A program made the translations under genes and the position numbers. The notes beneath the pieces were generated by a model that was given only the letters and a program-made list of their open reading frames with translations, was not told where the DNA came from and ran no database searches. DNA of 64,000 bases. Source: Burkholderia oklahomensis C6786 (GTDB lineage Bacteria > Pseudomonadota > Gammaproteobacteria > Burkholderiales > Burkholderiaceae). The stretch is taken from NCBI RefSeq assembly GCF_000959365.1, contig NZ_CP009556.1, positions 620,001-684,000 on the forward strand, read 5' to 3'. Positions within the stretch are counted from its first letter, which is position 1; every line of letters starts with the position of its first letter. Positions 25,218-33,435 of the stretch are shown piece by piece.

Positions 25218-25971
25218 TTTCCCTGTTTTCGCGTCGAACCCGGCCGATGTGCGCATGCACGCGCCGCTGCGCGGCGAAGGCGCGGAGCGTCACGACTTCC
25301 GGGCCGAATTGACGCGGTTGCAGCGCGATATCGCGCGGTCGATCGCTGAAGGATTCGATGCCGACGGCTTCGACGTGGTGGTGTCGGGCGCGGTGTCCGT
25401 GCCGGCAGGCTTCGGCGTGTTCGCGTCCAGTCCGGGCAGCTCCACCGCGCCGGACAAGCAGGCGTTTCTGGATGCGGTGTGGCCGTTCGCGCGAACGGCC
25501 GGCGCCGCGCTCGGCGTGTCCAGTGATCTCGTCGCCGCGCATGCGGCGCTCGAATCCGGCTGGGGCCAGCGGCCATTGACGGCGGCGTCCGGCGTGGACA
25601 GCCACAACCTGTTCGGCATCAAGGCGGGCGCGGACTGGCAGGGGCGAGTGGCCGACGTGCTGACGACCGAGTATGCGGTCGGGCAACCGTTGAAGACGGT
25701 CGAACGCTTTCGCGCATATTCGGATTATCGGCATGCGTTCGACGACTACGTGACGCTGTTGAGCGGCAACGCGCGCTACCGCGGCGCGATGGGCGCGGGC
25801 GGCGATGCCGCGGCGTTCGCTGCCGGACTGGTGCGGGGCGGCTATGCGACCGATCCGGCCTATGCGGCGAAGCTGAGCCGCGTGGCCGCCGACGTCGCGG
25901 CCGCGCGCGGCGTCAATGCGCCGCGGATGGCACGGGGAGACCCACCGGCTCGGCCGTTCCTGCCGCGGTGA
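25204..25971 (+). CDS. flgJ: FlgJ-type peptidoglycan hydrolase (muramidase half only)
   Basis: 255 residues from the ATG at 25204. Residues from about 80 on form a glucosaminidase/lysozyme-like domain of FlgJ C-terminal type (KQAFLDAVWPFARTAGAALG, AAHAALESGWGQRPL with catalytic Glu, NLFGIKAGADWQG, FRAYSDYRHAFDDYVTLLSG, and GGYATDPAYAAKL). The N-terminal rod-cap domain of ordinary FlgJ is not here but is encoded alone at 32951-33325. There is no cleavable signal peptide, so it is presumably exported by the flagellar gate. Its 3' end overlaps the end of flgA on the other strand by 59 bases. Confidence 0.9.
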   Translation: MFKLDFPVFASNPADVRMHAPLRGEGAERHDFRAELTRLQRDIARSIAEGFDADGFDVVVSGAVSVPAGFGVFASSPGSSTAPDKQAFLDAVWPFARTAGAALGVSSDLVAAHAALESGWGQRPLTAASGVDSHNLFGIKAGADWQGRVADVLTTEYAVGQPLKTVERFRAYSDYRHAFDDYVTLLSGNARYRGAMGAGGDAAAFAAGLVRGGYATDPAYAAKLSRVAADVAAARGVNAPRMARGDPPARPFLPR

Positions 25972-26683
25972 TCCGCACATCGACGGTCTTGTGGTTCGAG
26001 CGGCCGCCGACGCGTACCCGGATGACGTCGTCCTTGCCGCCGCTTTGCATCGCGACGCCGGTGTTGACGATTTCCGCCCGGCCGACCCGCGCGACGACGC
26101 GCACGGTCTGCCCGCGCCGGATCAGTTCGGGCGTCTGCAGATGGCGGCGGCGCAGGATCTGCCCGGCGTGCACCGCGCGGCGGCTGGATCGGCCGATCGC
26201 ATCCTCGGCGCGCGTGACCGTATCGGTGAGCGACGCGATGTCGCGTGGCTCGTCGGCTAGGTCGTCCGCGACGATCGGCTGGCGCGCTTCGATGTCGCGC
26301 GCGGCGACCGGAACCGTCGCTTTGACGGTGGCGCGGGCGATCAGCCTGAACGGCGCGCCCGTGTCGGGACAGCGCGCGGTGACGGTCATCCGGCCGAGTT
26401 GCCGGGCGTCGCCGATGGAGAAGGTGAACGGACGGGGGCAGGTTGGCAGAGGCGGTTTGGGCGGCAGCACGGCGAGCGTGATCTGCGCGTCCTTCAGGCC
26501 GTCTTTGGCGGCCAGCGTCTTTAGTTGTTCGAGCGCGGCCGCGTGCGCCTGCGACTGGATGACGGAAGCGGCGGCCGTACTTGATGCGGGAACGGGCGAC
26601 GCGATCGCCTGGCTTGCCGGGACGCCGACGGCGAGGCCGGAAACGACGATGTGGAGAAGACGGATGAGACGAGTGTCGGACAT
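25913..26683 (-). CDS. flgA: P-ring assembly chaperone FlgA
   Basis: 256 residues from the ATG at 26683, which gives a sensible signal peptide (LLHIVVSGLAVGVPASQAIA). Upstream in-frame ATGs would spoil it. The C-terminal SAF/FlgA domain is clear (ARDIEARQPIVADDLADEP, AVHAGQILRRRHLQTPELIR, RGQTVRVVARVGRAEIVNTG). It is a periplasmic chaperone for FlgI. It is divergent from flgB and convergent with the FlgJ muramidase, with 59 bases of tail-to-tail overlap. Confidence 0.93.
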   Translation of the reverse strand: MSDTRLIRLLHIVVSGLAVGVPASQAIASPVPASSTAAASVIQSQAHAAALEQLKTLAAKDGLKDAQITLAVLPPKPPLPTCPRPFTFSIGDARQLGRMTVTARCPDTGAPFRLIARATVKATVPVAARDIEARQPIVADDLADEPRDIASLTDTVTRAEDAIGRSSRRAVHAGQILRRRHLQTPELIRRGQTVRVVARVGRAEIVNTGVAMQSGGKDDVIRVRVGGRSNHKTVDVRITAAGTAEPVGLPVPSAAH

Positions 26684-26808
26684 GACGGGAGAACGTAGCG
26701 CTCGTTCGACCGAAGCGGCCGCAGGAACGGGCGGGTGAGCGAGTGGGAATGGGAGGCATGCAGGCCGGTCGGCGTGCATCGATCGAAGTGTATAGCAAGG
26801 AGGACTAA
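26684..26808. promoter_or_regulatory. divergent flgA / flgB promoter region
   Basis: The 125 bases between the flgA and flgB starts must hold both promoters. A near-perfect ribosome site, AAGGAGGA at 26797-26804, precedes flgB. No clear sigma-54 or sigma-28 consensus was seen. Confidence 0.6.
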
Positions 26809-27186
26809 ATGGCATTTGATTTGACAGGCGGATTGGATCTGCATCCTGCCGCGCTGAAGTTGCGGGCCGAGCGCACGAAGATGTTGGCGTCGAACCTCGC
26901 GAATCTCGACACGCCGGGCTATCAGGCGCGGGATCTGGATTTCAAGGCCAGCATGGCGGCCGCTGCCGGCTCCGGACGGCGAGGCGACGCGTTCGGCGCG
27001 GCGCTCGACGGCGAAGCGACGCTCGGCTACCGCGTGCCGTACCAGCCCGCGCAAGATGGCAACACGGTGGAGCTGGGCGTCGAGCAGGCGGCGTTCGCGC
27101 AGAACGCCGCCGATTTCCAGACGAGTCTGACTTTCCTCAACCTCAAGCTCAAGGGCCTGCAGGCGGCCATCACGGGCAACGGTTGA
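26809..27186 (+). CDS. flgB: proximal rod protein FlgB
   Basis: 125 residues with the rod-protein N terminus (LHPAALKLRAERTKMLASNL, ANLDTPGYQARDLDF) and the C-terminal helix (FQTSLTFLNLKLKGLQAAI). It has the strongest ribosome site in the cluster. It is the first gene of the rod-hook operon flgBCDEFGHIJKL. Confidence 0.95.
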   Translation: MAFDLTGGLDLHPAALKLRAERTKMLASNLANLDTPGYQARDLDFKASMAAAAGSGRRGDAFGAALDGEATLGYRVPYQPAQDGNTVELGVEQAAFAQNAADFQTSLTFLNLKLKGLQAAITGNG

Positions 27187-27220
27187 TCCGACGACCTTTC
27201 GACTAAACAGCGAGTTCACC

Positions 27221-27637
27221 ATGAGTTTCAAAGACATCGCCCAGATCGCCGGCTCCGCGATGGCCGCGCAAACGGTTCGGCTCAACACGATCGCGAGCAA
27301 TCTCGCCAACGCGGACGCCGCGTCGAGCACCGAGGCGTCGACGTACCGCGCCCGCAAGCCGGTGTTCGCGTCGATCTTCAAGGTCGGCGCGGACGGCGAG
27401 GTGAACGGCGCGGCAGTGCAGGTGCTCGACGTCGTGCAGAGCACGGAGCCGCTGCGCAAGGTGCATCAGCCCGGTAATCCGCTGGCCGACGCCGACGGCA
27501 ACGTGCTGTATCCGAACGTCGATCCGGTCGAGGAAATGACCGACATGCTGTCGTCGACGCGCGCGTACTCGACCAATGTCGAAGTGCTCGGGCGCGTGAA
27601 CGGCATGCAGATGGAATTGCTGAAGCTGGGGCAGTGA
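27221..27637 (+). CDS. flgC: proximal rod protein FlgC
   Basis: 138 residues. The rod signature at the N terminus is SAMAAQTVRLNTIASNLANA. YPNVDPVEEMTDMLSSTRAY and NVEVLGRVNGMQMELLKLGQ at the C terminus are typical of FlgC. It follows flgB by 34 bases. Confidence 0.96.
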   Translation: MSFKDIAQIAGSAMAAQTVRLNTIASNLANADAASSTEASTYRARKPVFASIFKVGADGEVNGAAVQVLDVVQSTEPLRKVHQPGNPLADADGNVLYPNVDPVEEMTDMLSSTRAYSTNVEVLGRVNGMQMELLKLGQ

Positions 27638-27680
27638 GCGCGGGTTCTTCCCGTTTCAACGACGTGAAAGGAGGTCAGGT

Positions 27681-28352
27681 ATGTCGAATTCGATTCAATC
27701 GCCGTATTCCGGCAACGACGCGGCGGGCGCGCGCGGCAACAAGACGCCCGCGCCGAATGCCAACCCCGAAGGTTCGCCGGCGGACTTGTTCGCGAAACTG
27801 CTCGACGCGCAGATCCGGAATCAGAACCCGCTCGAACCGATGGATTCGTCGCAGTTCGTCACGCAATTGATGATGATGCAGCAGACCCAGGCGATGGAGA
27901 CCGTCGCCGTGCTGACTAACCAGAACCTCGCGACGACATCGAGCATGCTGGTCGTTGCGCTCGGTTCGCAGGTGGGCGCGGCCGTGATGGCGAAGGCCGA
28001 TTCGATCGAGATCGGCGACGAGAAGGTGAAAGGCCGGCTGGCGCTCGAGAACGGCGCGTCCAAGGTCACGGTCGTGTTGACGGGCCCGGACGGCGAGCAG
28101 CATCGCATCGACCTGGGCGAGCAGCCGAAAGGCGACGTGAATTTCGAAATCGATCCGCAAAAGCACGGTTTGCCGCCCGGCAAGTACAAGGTGAAGGTCG
28201 AGACGGGTGCGAAGACGGAGCCGGCGGTCGAGTTCAGCGGAACCCTCGAAGGGGTGCGCGTCGCCGCGGACGGCAAGGTTCGGGTGCGCGTCGCCGGGAT
28301 CGGCGAGATCGATGTCGCGTCGATCACCAGTTTCATGGGGCGCTCGGTCTAG
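27681..28352 (+). CDS. flgD: hook cap protein FlgD
   Basis: 223 residues. The N-terminal motif is LFAKLLDAQIRNQNPLEPMD with SSQFVTQLMMMQQTQAME, the gate-recognition and capping region of FlgD. Then come the FlgD Ig-like/Tudor domain (LGSQVGAAVMAKADSIEIGD) and the ending VASITSFMG. A ribosome site, AAAGGAGG, precedes the start. It is the scaffold for FlgE assembly. Confidence 0.94.
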   Translation: MSNSIQSPYSGNDAAGARGNKTPAPNANPEGSPADLFAKLLDAQIRNQNPLEPMDSSQFVTQLMMMQQTQAMETVAVLTNQNLATTSSMLVVALGSQVGAAVMAKADSIEIGDEKVKGRLALENGASKVTVVLTGPDGEQHRIDLGEQPKGDVNFEIDPQKHGLPPGKYKVKVETGAKTEPAVEFSGTLEGVRVAADGKVRVRVAGIGEIDVASITSFMGRSV

Positions 28353-28393
28353 CCCTTGTTTTGTTTCACACTCCATGTTCCGAAGGAGATTCC

Positions 28394-29581
28394 ATGAGCT
28401 TCAACATCGCATTGTCCGGCATCAACGCCGTCAACAACCAGCTGAACACGATCAGCCACAACATCGCGAACACGGGCACCTACGGCTTCAAGTCGGGACG
28501 CGCCAATTTCGCGACGATGGTCGCGGGCGCGCAGCCGAACGGCACGTATATCGGCTCCATCACGCAGAACGTCGGCATCGGCGGCAGCATCATGAAGACG
28601 GGGCGCGGCCTCGACGCGGCGATCCAGCAGGACGGCTTTTTCGTGACCAAGGATGCCGACGGCTCGTTGCTGTATACCCGCGTCGGCATATTCCAGCGCG
28701 CCGCCGACGGCTACATGGTGGACGGCTTCGGGCGCCGCGTGCAGGGCTATGCGGCGAACGGAGTGCTCGGCGATCTTCAGGTGCCGAACACGGTCGAGCC
28801 GGCGAAGGCGAGCGACAGCATCGAATATGCGGGGAACCTGTCGGCGGACTGGAAAGTGCCGAAGAATCCGAAATTCGATAAGGACGACGATACTTCGTTC
28901 AACCATTCGGTCTCGACGACCGTCTACGATTCGTTGGGCCGCAAGCATGTCGTCACGCAGTATTTCGTGAAGCAGCCCGCGCCGTCGACCGACATCGACA
29001 CGTATTACGCGATGGACAACGAGCTGGTCGGCGGCGCGACGCCGGCCAAGCAGACCCTGAAGTTCGACGAAAACGGCAAGCTCACGGAGCCGACCGCGCC
29101 GGTCGCGCTCGATTTGGGCACGCCCGCCGGCGCGGGAAAGCTCGTCGTCAACGTCAACTACACCGGCGTCATGCAGGTCGGCGGCGATTCCACGACGACC
29201 ACGAACAACCAGAACGGCTATGCGGCGGGCACGCCGGGAGAGCCGTCGATCGACGAGAAAGGCAACGTCGTCGTTCAGTACAGCAACGGGCAGAAGCGCA
29301 CGGTGGGCACGGTCGCGCTCGCTGCGTTCGCGAGTGCCGACGGCCTGACGGCGGTCGGCGACACCGCGTGGAAGGCGTCGACCGCGTCCGGCAATCCGCT
29401 TTACGGGACGCCCGGCTCGGGGATGTTCAGCAAGCTTGCGACGGCGTCACTCGAGATGTCCAACGCGGACGTGACGCGGGAACTGGTCGACATGATGTCC
29501 GCGCAGCGCAACTACCAGGCGAATTCGAAGGTGATCGCGACGGAGAACCAGATGATGCAGTCGTTGATGCAGGCGCTGTGA
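28394..29581 (+). CDS. flgE: flagellar hook protein FlgE
   Basis: 395 residues from the ATG at 28394, six bases after AAGGAG. The upstream in-frame start at 28361 adds 11 residues with no family match. The N terminus is SFNIALSGINAVNNQLNTIS and continues to TGTYGFKSGRANFATM. The C-terminal Flg_bbr pattern is LEMSNADVTRELVDMMSAQR then NYQANSKVIATENQMMQSLM. The central domain is variable and Gly/Thr-rich. It forms the hook. Confidence 0.96.
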   Translation: MSFNIALSGINAVNNQLNTISHNIANTGTYGFKSGRANFATMVAGAQPNGTYIGSITQNVGIGGSIMKTGRGLDAAIQQDGFFVTKDADGSLLYTRVGIFQRAADGYMVDGFGRRVQGYAANGVLGDLQVPNTVEPAKASDSIEYAGNLSADWKVPKNPKFDKDDDTSFNHSVSTTVYDSLGRKHVVTQYFVKQPAPSTDIDTYYAMDNELVGGATPAKQTLKFDENGKLTEPTAPVALDLGTPAGAGKLVVNVNYTGVMQVGGDSTTTTNNQNGYAAGTPGEPSIDEKGNVVVQYSNGQKRTVGTVALAAFASADGLTAVGDTAWKASTASGNPLYGTPGSGMFSKLATASLEMSNADVTRELVDMMSAQRNYQANSKVIATENQMMQSLMQAL

Positions 29582-29585
29582 CGCG

Positions 29586-30314
29586 ATGGATGCGCTGATC
29601 TATACCGTCATGAGCGGCGCCGGCCGGGCGCTGCACGCGCTCGAGGTGCATGCGAACAACATCGCGAACGCGCAGACCGACGGCTTTCGCGCCGAGCTCG
29701 AGGCCGCTCGGACGCGACCGGTCGCGGGCTACGGCTACGACAGCCGTCACTTGATCGAGCTGCAGGCGAACGTGTTGAGTGCGGACGCGGGCGTCGTCGA
29801 GGAAACCGACCGCGAGCTGGACGCGGCCATCCAGGGCCGCGGCTACTTCACTGTGCAAGGGCCGAACGGCGGCAACGCGTATACGCGCGCGGGGAATTTC
29901 CAGATCGACGCGGACGGCGCGCTGACCGTCAACGGCCGGCCGGTGATCGGCGAAGGCGGCCCGGTCGTGCTGCCGGATTTCACGAGCGTGCGCATCGGCG
30001 AGGACGGCACGCTGTCGATTACCGTCGCGGGCGACACCGAAGTCCAGGCGGTCGACCGGCTTGAACTCGTCGATGCAGACGCGTCCGAGCTGGTGAAGAA
30101 CGAGACCGGCTTGCTGGTCCCGCGCAACGGCGCGCCGCTGCCGGCTAGCGACGACGTCAGGGTGCTGGGCGGCCATCTCGAGCGCAGCAATGTGTCGCCC
30201 GTCGACGAGATGACCTCGACGATGGCCCTCAACCGCGCATTCGAGGTGCAGATGCGTTTGTACAACGCGGCGGGCGACATGGCCGACGCGGGCAACAGGC
30301 TGATCCGCGGCTGA
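29586..30314 (+). CDS. flgF: proximal rod protein FlgF
   Basis: 242 residues with the rod/hook N-terminal helix (LEVHANNIANAQTDGFRAEL), a central GYFTVQGPNGGNAYTRAGNF motif shared by FlgE/F/G, and a C terminus (LERSNVSPVDEMTSTMALNR). Position between flgE and flgG and length identify FlgF. It starts 4 bases after flgE. Confidence 0.92.
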   Translation: MDALIYTVMSGAGRALHALEVHANNIANAQTDGFRAELEAARTRPVAGYGYDSRHLIELQANVLSADAGVVEETDRELDAAIQGRGYFTVQGPNGGNAYTRAGNFQIDADGALTVNGRPVIGEGGPVVLPDFTSVRIGEDGTLSITVAGDTEVQAVDRLELVDADASELVKNETGLLVPRNGAPLPASDDVRVLGGHLERSNVSPVDEMTSTMALNRAFEVQMRLYNAAGDMADAGNRLIRG

Positions 30315-30378
30315 TCGCGCGGATCGTGGTGGAGCGGTTCGCCGCTCCGCCCGTCATCCAGTTGAAGTGAGGAAAACG

Positions 30379-31167
30379 ATGAATCAGGCAATGTGGATTA
30401 GCAAGACCGGCCTTCAGGCGCAGGATGCGAGGCTTCAGGCGATCGCGAACAATCTCGCGAATGCGAACACGGTCGGCTTCAAGCGCGATCGGATGGTGTT
30501 CGAGGATCTGTTTTACCGGATCGAGCGCCAGCCCGGCGCGCAGCTCGATCAGAACAACGCGGCGCCGCTCGGCGTCCAGCTCGGCACCGGTACGCGCCTC
30601 GTCGGCACGCAGAAGGTGTTTACGGACGGCAGCGTGCAGACCACCGGACAAGCGCTCGACGTCGCGATCGTCGGCAAGGGTTTCCTGCAGATGCAGTTGG
30701 CGAACGGCGAAACCGGCTACACGCGCGCCGGCCAACTGACCAAGAACGCGGAAGGCCTGCTCACGAACGCGCAAGGCCTGCCGTTGCAGCCCGAGATCGC
30801 GATTCCGGAGAACGCGACCGAGATCGTCATCGGCGAGAACGGCGTCGTCGCGGTGAAGACGCCAGGGGCCAGCGAACTGACCGAGGTCGGGCAGGTTCAG
30901 CTCGCGGACTTCGTCAACCCGGCCGGGCTGCTGTCGATCGGCGACAACCTTTACATGGAGACTGTCGCGAGCGGTCCGCCGAACGAGGGGGACCCGGGCA
31001 CCGACGCGTTCGGCAAGATCAAGCAGGGTTCGCTCGAGGCATCGAACGTGAAGGTCGTCGACGAAATGGTCGAGATGATCGCCGCGCAGCGAACCTACGA
31101 GATGAACACGAAGGTGCTGAGCGCGGCCGACAGCATGCTGCAGTACCTCGCGCAGGCGGCGCGGTGA
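30379..31167 (+). CDS. flgG: distal rod protein FlgG
   Basis: 262 residues, the usual FlgG length, from the ATG at 30379 preceded by GTGAGGA. Motifs: LQAIANNLANANTVGFKRDR, GFLQMQLANGETGYTRAGQL, and the C-terminal LEASNVKVVDEMVEMIAAQR then TYEMNTKVLSAADSMLQYLA. It overlaps flgH by one base (TGATG). Confidence 0.97.
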   Translation: MNQAMWISKTGLQAQDARLQAIANNLANANTVGFKRDRMVFEDLFYRIERQPGAQLDQNNAAPLGVQLGTGTRLVGTQKVFTDGSVQTTGQALDVAIVGKGFLQMQLANGETGYTRAGQLTKNAEGLLTNAQGLPLQPEIAIPENATEIVIGENGVVAVKTPGASELTEVGQVQLADFVNPAGLLSIGDNLYMETVASGPPNEGDPGTDAFGKIKQGSLEASNVKVVDEMVEMIAAQRTYEMNTKVLSAADSMLQYLAQAAR

Positions 31168-31826
31168 TGCGAGCTCTCCTGATTCCGCTGCTACTCGGAA
31201 GCCTCGCGCTCGCCGGCTGCACGGTGATCGAGCAGCCGCGGCCCGACTTCGCCGACGACGATCTGCCGCCCTTCGCGACCGCGCCGGCGGCCGGCCGCGC
31301 GGGCGGCGTGTTCAATCCGGTGTCTGCATGGTCGCTTGCGTCGGACGGCCGTGCATACCGCCCGGGCGACACCTTGACCGTAGTCCTCGAGGAAACGACT
31401 CAGGCGAGCAAGCGTGCGGACACGCGCTTCGGCAAGAAAGGAGATTTCGAATTCAAGCCGGGCATGCTGTTCGGCAATCCGCTGACGTTTGATTCGTCGG
31501 TCGGCGTGAAGCGCGATTTCAACGGCAGCGGCACGAGCTCGCAGCAGAACACGCTGCGCGGCGAGATCACCGTCATCGTCCATCAGGTCATGGCGGGCGG
31601 CCTGTTGCAGGTGAAGGGCGAGAAAGTGCTGGCGTTGAATCAGGGCGAGGAGATCATGAGGCTGACGGGCTACGTCCGCCCGGCCGACATCGACACGAAC
31701 AACCGCGTGTCGTCGCGCCGCATCGCGAACGCCCGCATCAAGTACGTGGGCAAGGGCGCGCTGTCCGACTCGAACGCCGCCGGCTGGCTTACGCGCTTCT
31801 TCAATGGTCCGTGGATGCCATTCTGA
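31167..31826 (+). CDS. flgH: outer-membrane L-ring lipoprotein FlgH
   Basis: 219 residues. The N-terminal lipoprotein signal ends in a lipobox, LAGC, with Cys18 as the acylation site. FlgH core motifs are YRPGDTLTVVLEETTQASKR, TLRGEITVIVHQVMAGGLLQ, VKGEKVLALNQGEEIMRLTG and VRPADIDTNNRVSSRRIANA. A GTG three bases upstream could also serve as start. The one-base TGATG overlaps on both sides show strict coupling flgG-flgH-flgI. Confidence 0.96.
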   Translation: MRALLIPLLLGSLALAGCTVIEQPRPDFADDDLPPFATAPAAGRAGGVFNPVSAWSLASDGRAYRPGDTLTVVLEETTQASKRADTRFGKKGDFEFKPGMLFGNPLTFDSSVGVKRDFNGSGTSSQQNTLRGEITVIVHQVMAGGLLQVKGEKVLALNQGEEIMRLTGYVRPADIDTNNRVSSRRIANARIKYVGKGALSDSNAAGWLTRFFNGPWMPF

Positions 31827-32941
31827 TGATGAAATCACTACAACTAACGTGGCGGACCGCGGGCGCCGCCGTGCTGTTGGCCGCCATGTGCGGCGCCCGC
31901 GCGGCGGCGTTGGGCACGCTGGTCGACGTCGAAGGGGTGCGGCAGAACCAGTTGATCGGCTACGGCCTCGTCGTCGGCCTCAACGGCACTGGGGACGGCC
32001 AGCAGATCCGCTATACCGGGCAATCCGTCGCCAACATGCTCAAGCAGTTCGGCATCGCGCTGCCGGAAGGGATACGTCTGCGCTCCCGAAACGTCGCGGC
32101 CGTGATGGTGAGCGCGAATTTCCCACCCGGCTACGTGGCGGGCCAGCACATCGACGTGACGGTGTCGTCGCTCGGCGACGCGAAAAGCCTGCGCGGCGGC
32201 ACGCTGATGCTGACGCCGCTGCGCGCGGCGGACGGCGTCGTCTACGCGCTCGCGCAGGGCAACTTGGTCGTGCCGGGCGTCAGCGCGCAAGGGCGAAGCG
32301 GCTCGAGCGTGACCGTCAACGCGACCGCGGCCGGCCGCATTCCGCAGGGCGCGACGATCGAACAGGAAATCGCCACCGATTTCGACGCGAAGCCGTACGT
32401 GCGGCTGAGCCTGAAGCGCCCCAATTTCCAGACGGCGACGAACATCGTCAACGCGGTGAACGGCGTGATCGGCGCGGGCTTCGCCGTCGCGCGCGACGGC
32501 ACGAGCGTCGAAGTGAAGGCGCCTGGCGATCCGACCGCGCGGGTGGCGTTCGTCGCGAGGCTCAACGCGATCAACGTGGCGAGCGGCAAGGAGGCACCTC
32601 GGGTGGTGTTCAATTCGCGCACGGGCACCGTCGTGATCAGCGAAGGGATGACGGTCGCGCCGGCGGCGGTGTCCCACGGCGCGCTGCGGGTCACGATCTC
32701 GGAAGGCGCGCTCGTCAGCCAGCCGAACGCGTTCGCCGGCGGGCAAACCGCCGTGGCGCCGCTGTCGAAGGTCGACGTCGAGCCGAGCGGCAACCGGATG
32801 TTCAGATGGCCCGCGGGCGTCAGCCTTCAGACGATCGTCGACACGATCAACGCGACGGGCGCCGGCCCCGACGACGTGATGGCGATCCTGCAGGCGTTGG
32901 ACGAGGCCGGCGCGCTCAATGGCGAACTAGTCGTTATCTAG
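31826..32941 (+). CDS. flgI: periplasmic P-ring protein FlgI
   Basis: 371 residues from the ATG at 31826. A signal peptide (TAGAAVLLAAMCGARAAA) is followed by the highly conserved mature start LVDVEGVRQNQLIGYGLVVG, then LNGTGDGQ and FNSRTGTVVISEGMTVAPAA. A GTG at 31811 in frame is less likely because it lengthens the signal region. FlgI forms the P ring around the rod with help from FlgA. Confidence 0.96.
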   Translation: MMKSLQLTWRTAGAAVLLAAMCGARAAALGTLVDVEGVRQNQLIGYGLVVGLNGTGDGQQIRYTGQSVANMLKQFGIALPEGIRLRSRNVAAVMVSANFPPGYVAGQHIDVTVSSLGDAKSLRGGTLMLTPLRAADGVVYALAQGNLVVPGVSAQGRSGSSVTVNATAAGRIPQGATIEQEIATDFDAKPYVRLSLKRPNFQTATNIVNAVNGVIGAGFAVARDGTSVEVKAPGDPTARVAFVARLNAINVASGKEAPRVVFNSRTGTVVISEGMTVAPAAVSHGALRVTISEGALVSQPNAFAGGQTAVAPLSKVDVEPSGNRMFRWPAGVSLQTIVDTINATGAGPDDVMAILQALDEAGALNGELVVI

Positions 32942-32950
32942 GGAGTTTTC

Positions 32951-33325
32951 ATGTCGTTTGCAAGCATCGATTCCACGCCCGTCGCGTTTGACGCGGCCGA
33001 GGTCGGGCGCGTCGCGCCGGCGAGCGCCGAAGCGGCCGAGCGACGCAAGGCCGTCGGCGCGGCCGAGCAGTTCGAGGCGCTGCTCATCGCGCAACTGATC
33101 CGGGAAATGCGCAAGTCGATCCGCGAAATCAGCCCGGAAGGCAGCCTGCTGCGCGATCCCGTCAACGGCAGTCTGACGGATTTCGTGGACGCGGCCGTCA
33201 CGCAATCGCTCGCGTCCCGGCGCGCATTCGGCATCGCCGATTTCATCCTGAGGCAGATCGCTCCCGATGCGCTGCCGGGCCGAGCCGCGGCGCGCGCAGG
33301 CGCAAGCACGCGCGCGCCGATTTAA
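32951..33325 (+). CDS. flgJ: FlgJ rod-binding (rod-cap) domain protein, without muramidase
   Basis: 124 residues. The rod-binding domain of FlgJ N-terminal type is clear (AAEQFEALLIAQLIREMRKS, SLTDFVDAAVTQSLASRRAF, GIADFILRQI). The protein stops after this domain. The peptidoglycan-hydrolase half is a separate gene about 7 kb upstream at 25204. Together the two proteins would do the work of one FlgJ. It lies in the normal flgJ place between flgI and flgK. Confidence 0.9.
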   Translation: MSFASIDSTPVAFDAAEVGRVAPASAEAAERRKAVGAAEQFEALLIAQLIREMRKSIREISPEGSLLRDPVNGSLTDFVDAAVTQSLASRRAFGIADFILRQIAPDALPGRAAARAGASTRAPI

Positions 33326-33435
33326 GGCGTCGCGCGTTCCGGTCGCCGAATGGCATTGTCTTTCGCACCTTCGTTCACCAGTTGGCCCGACCGCGGCGAC
33401 GTCCGCGTCCTGGCATTCAAAAGGCGTTTATCACG

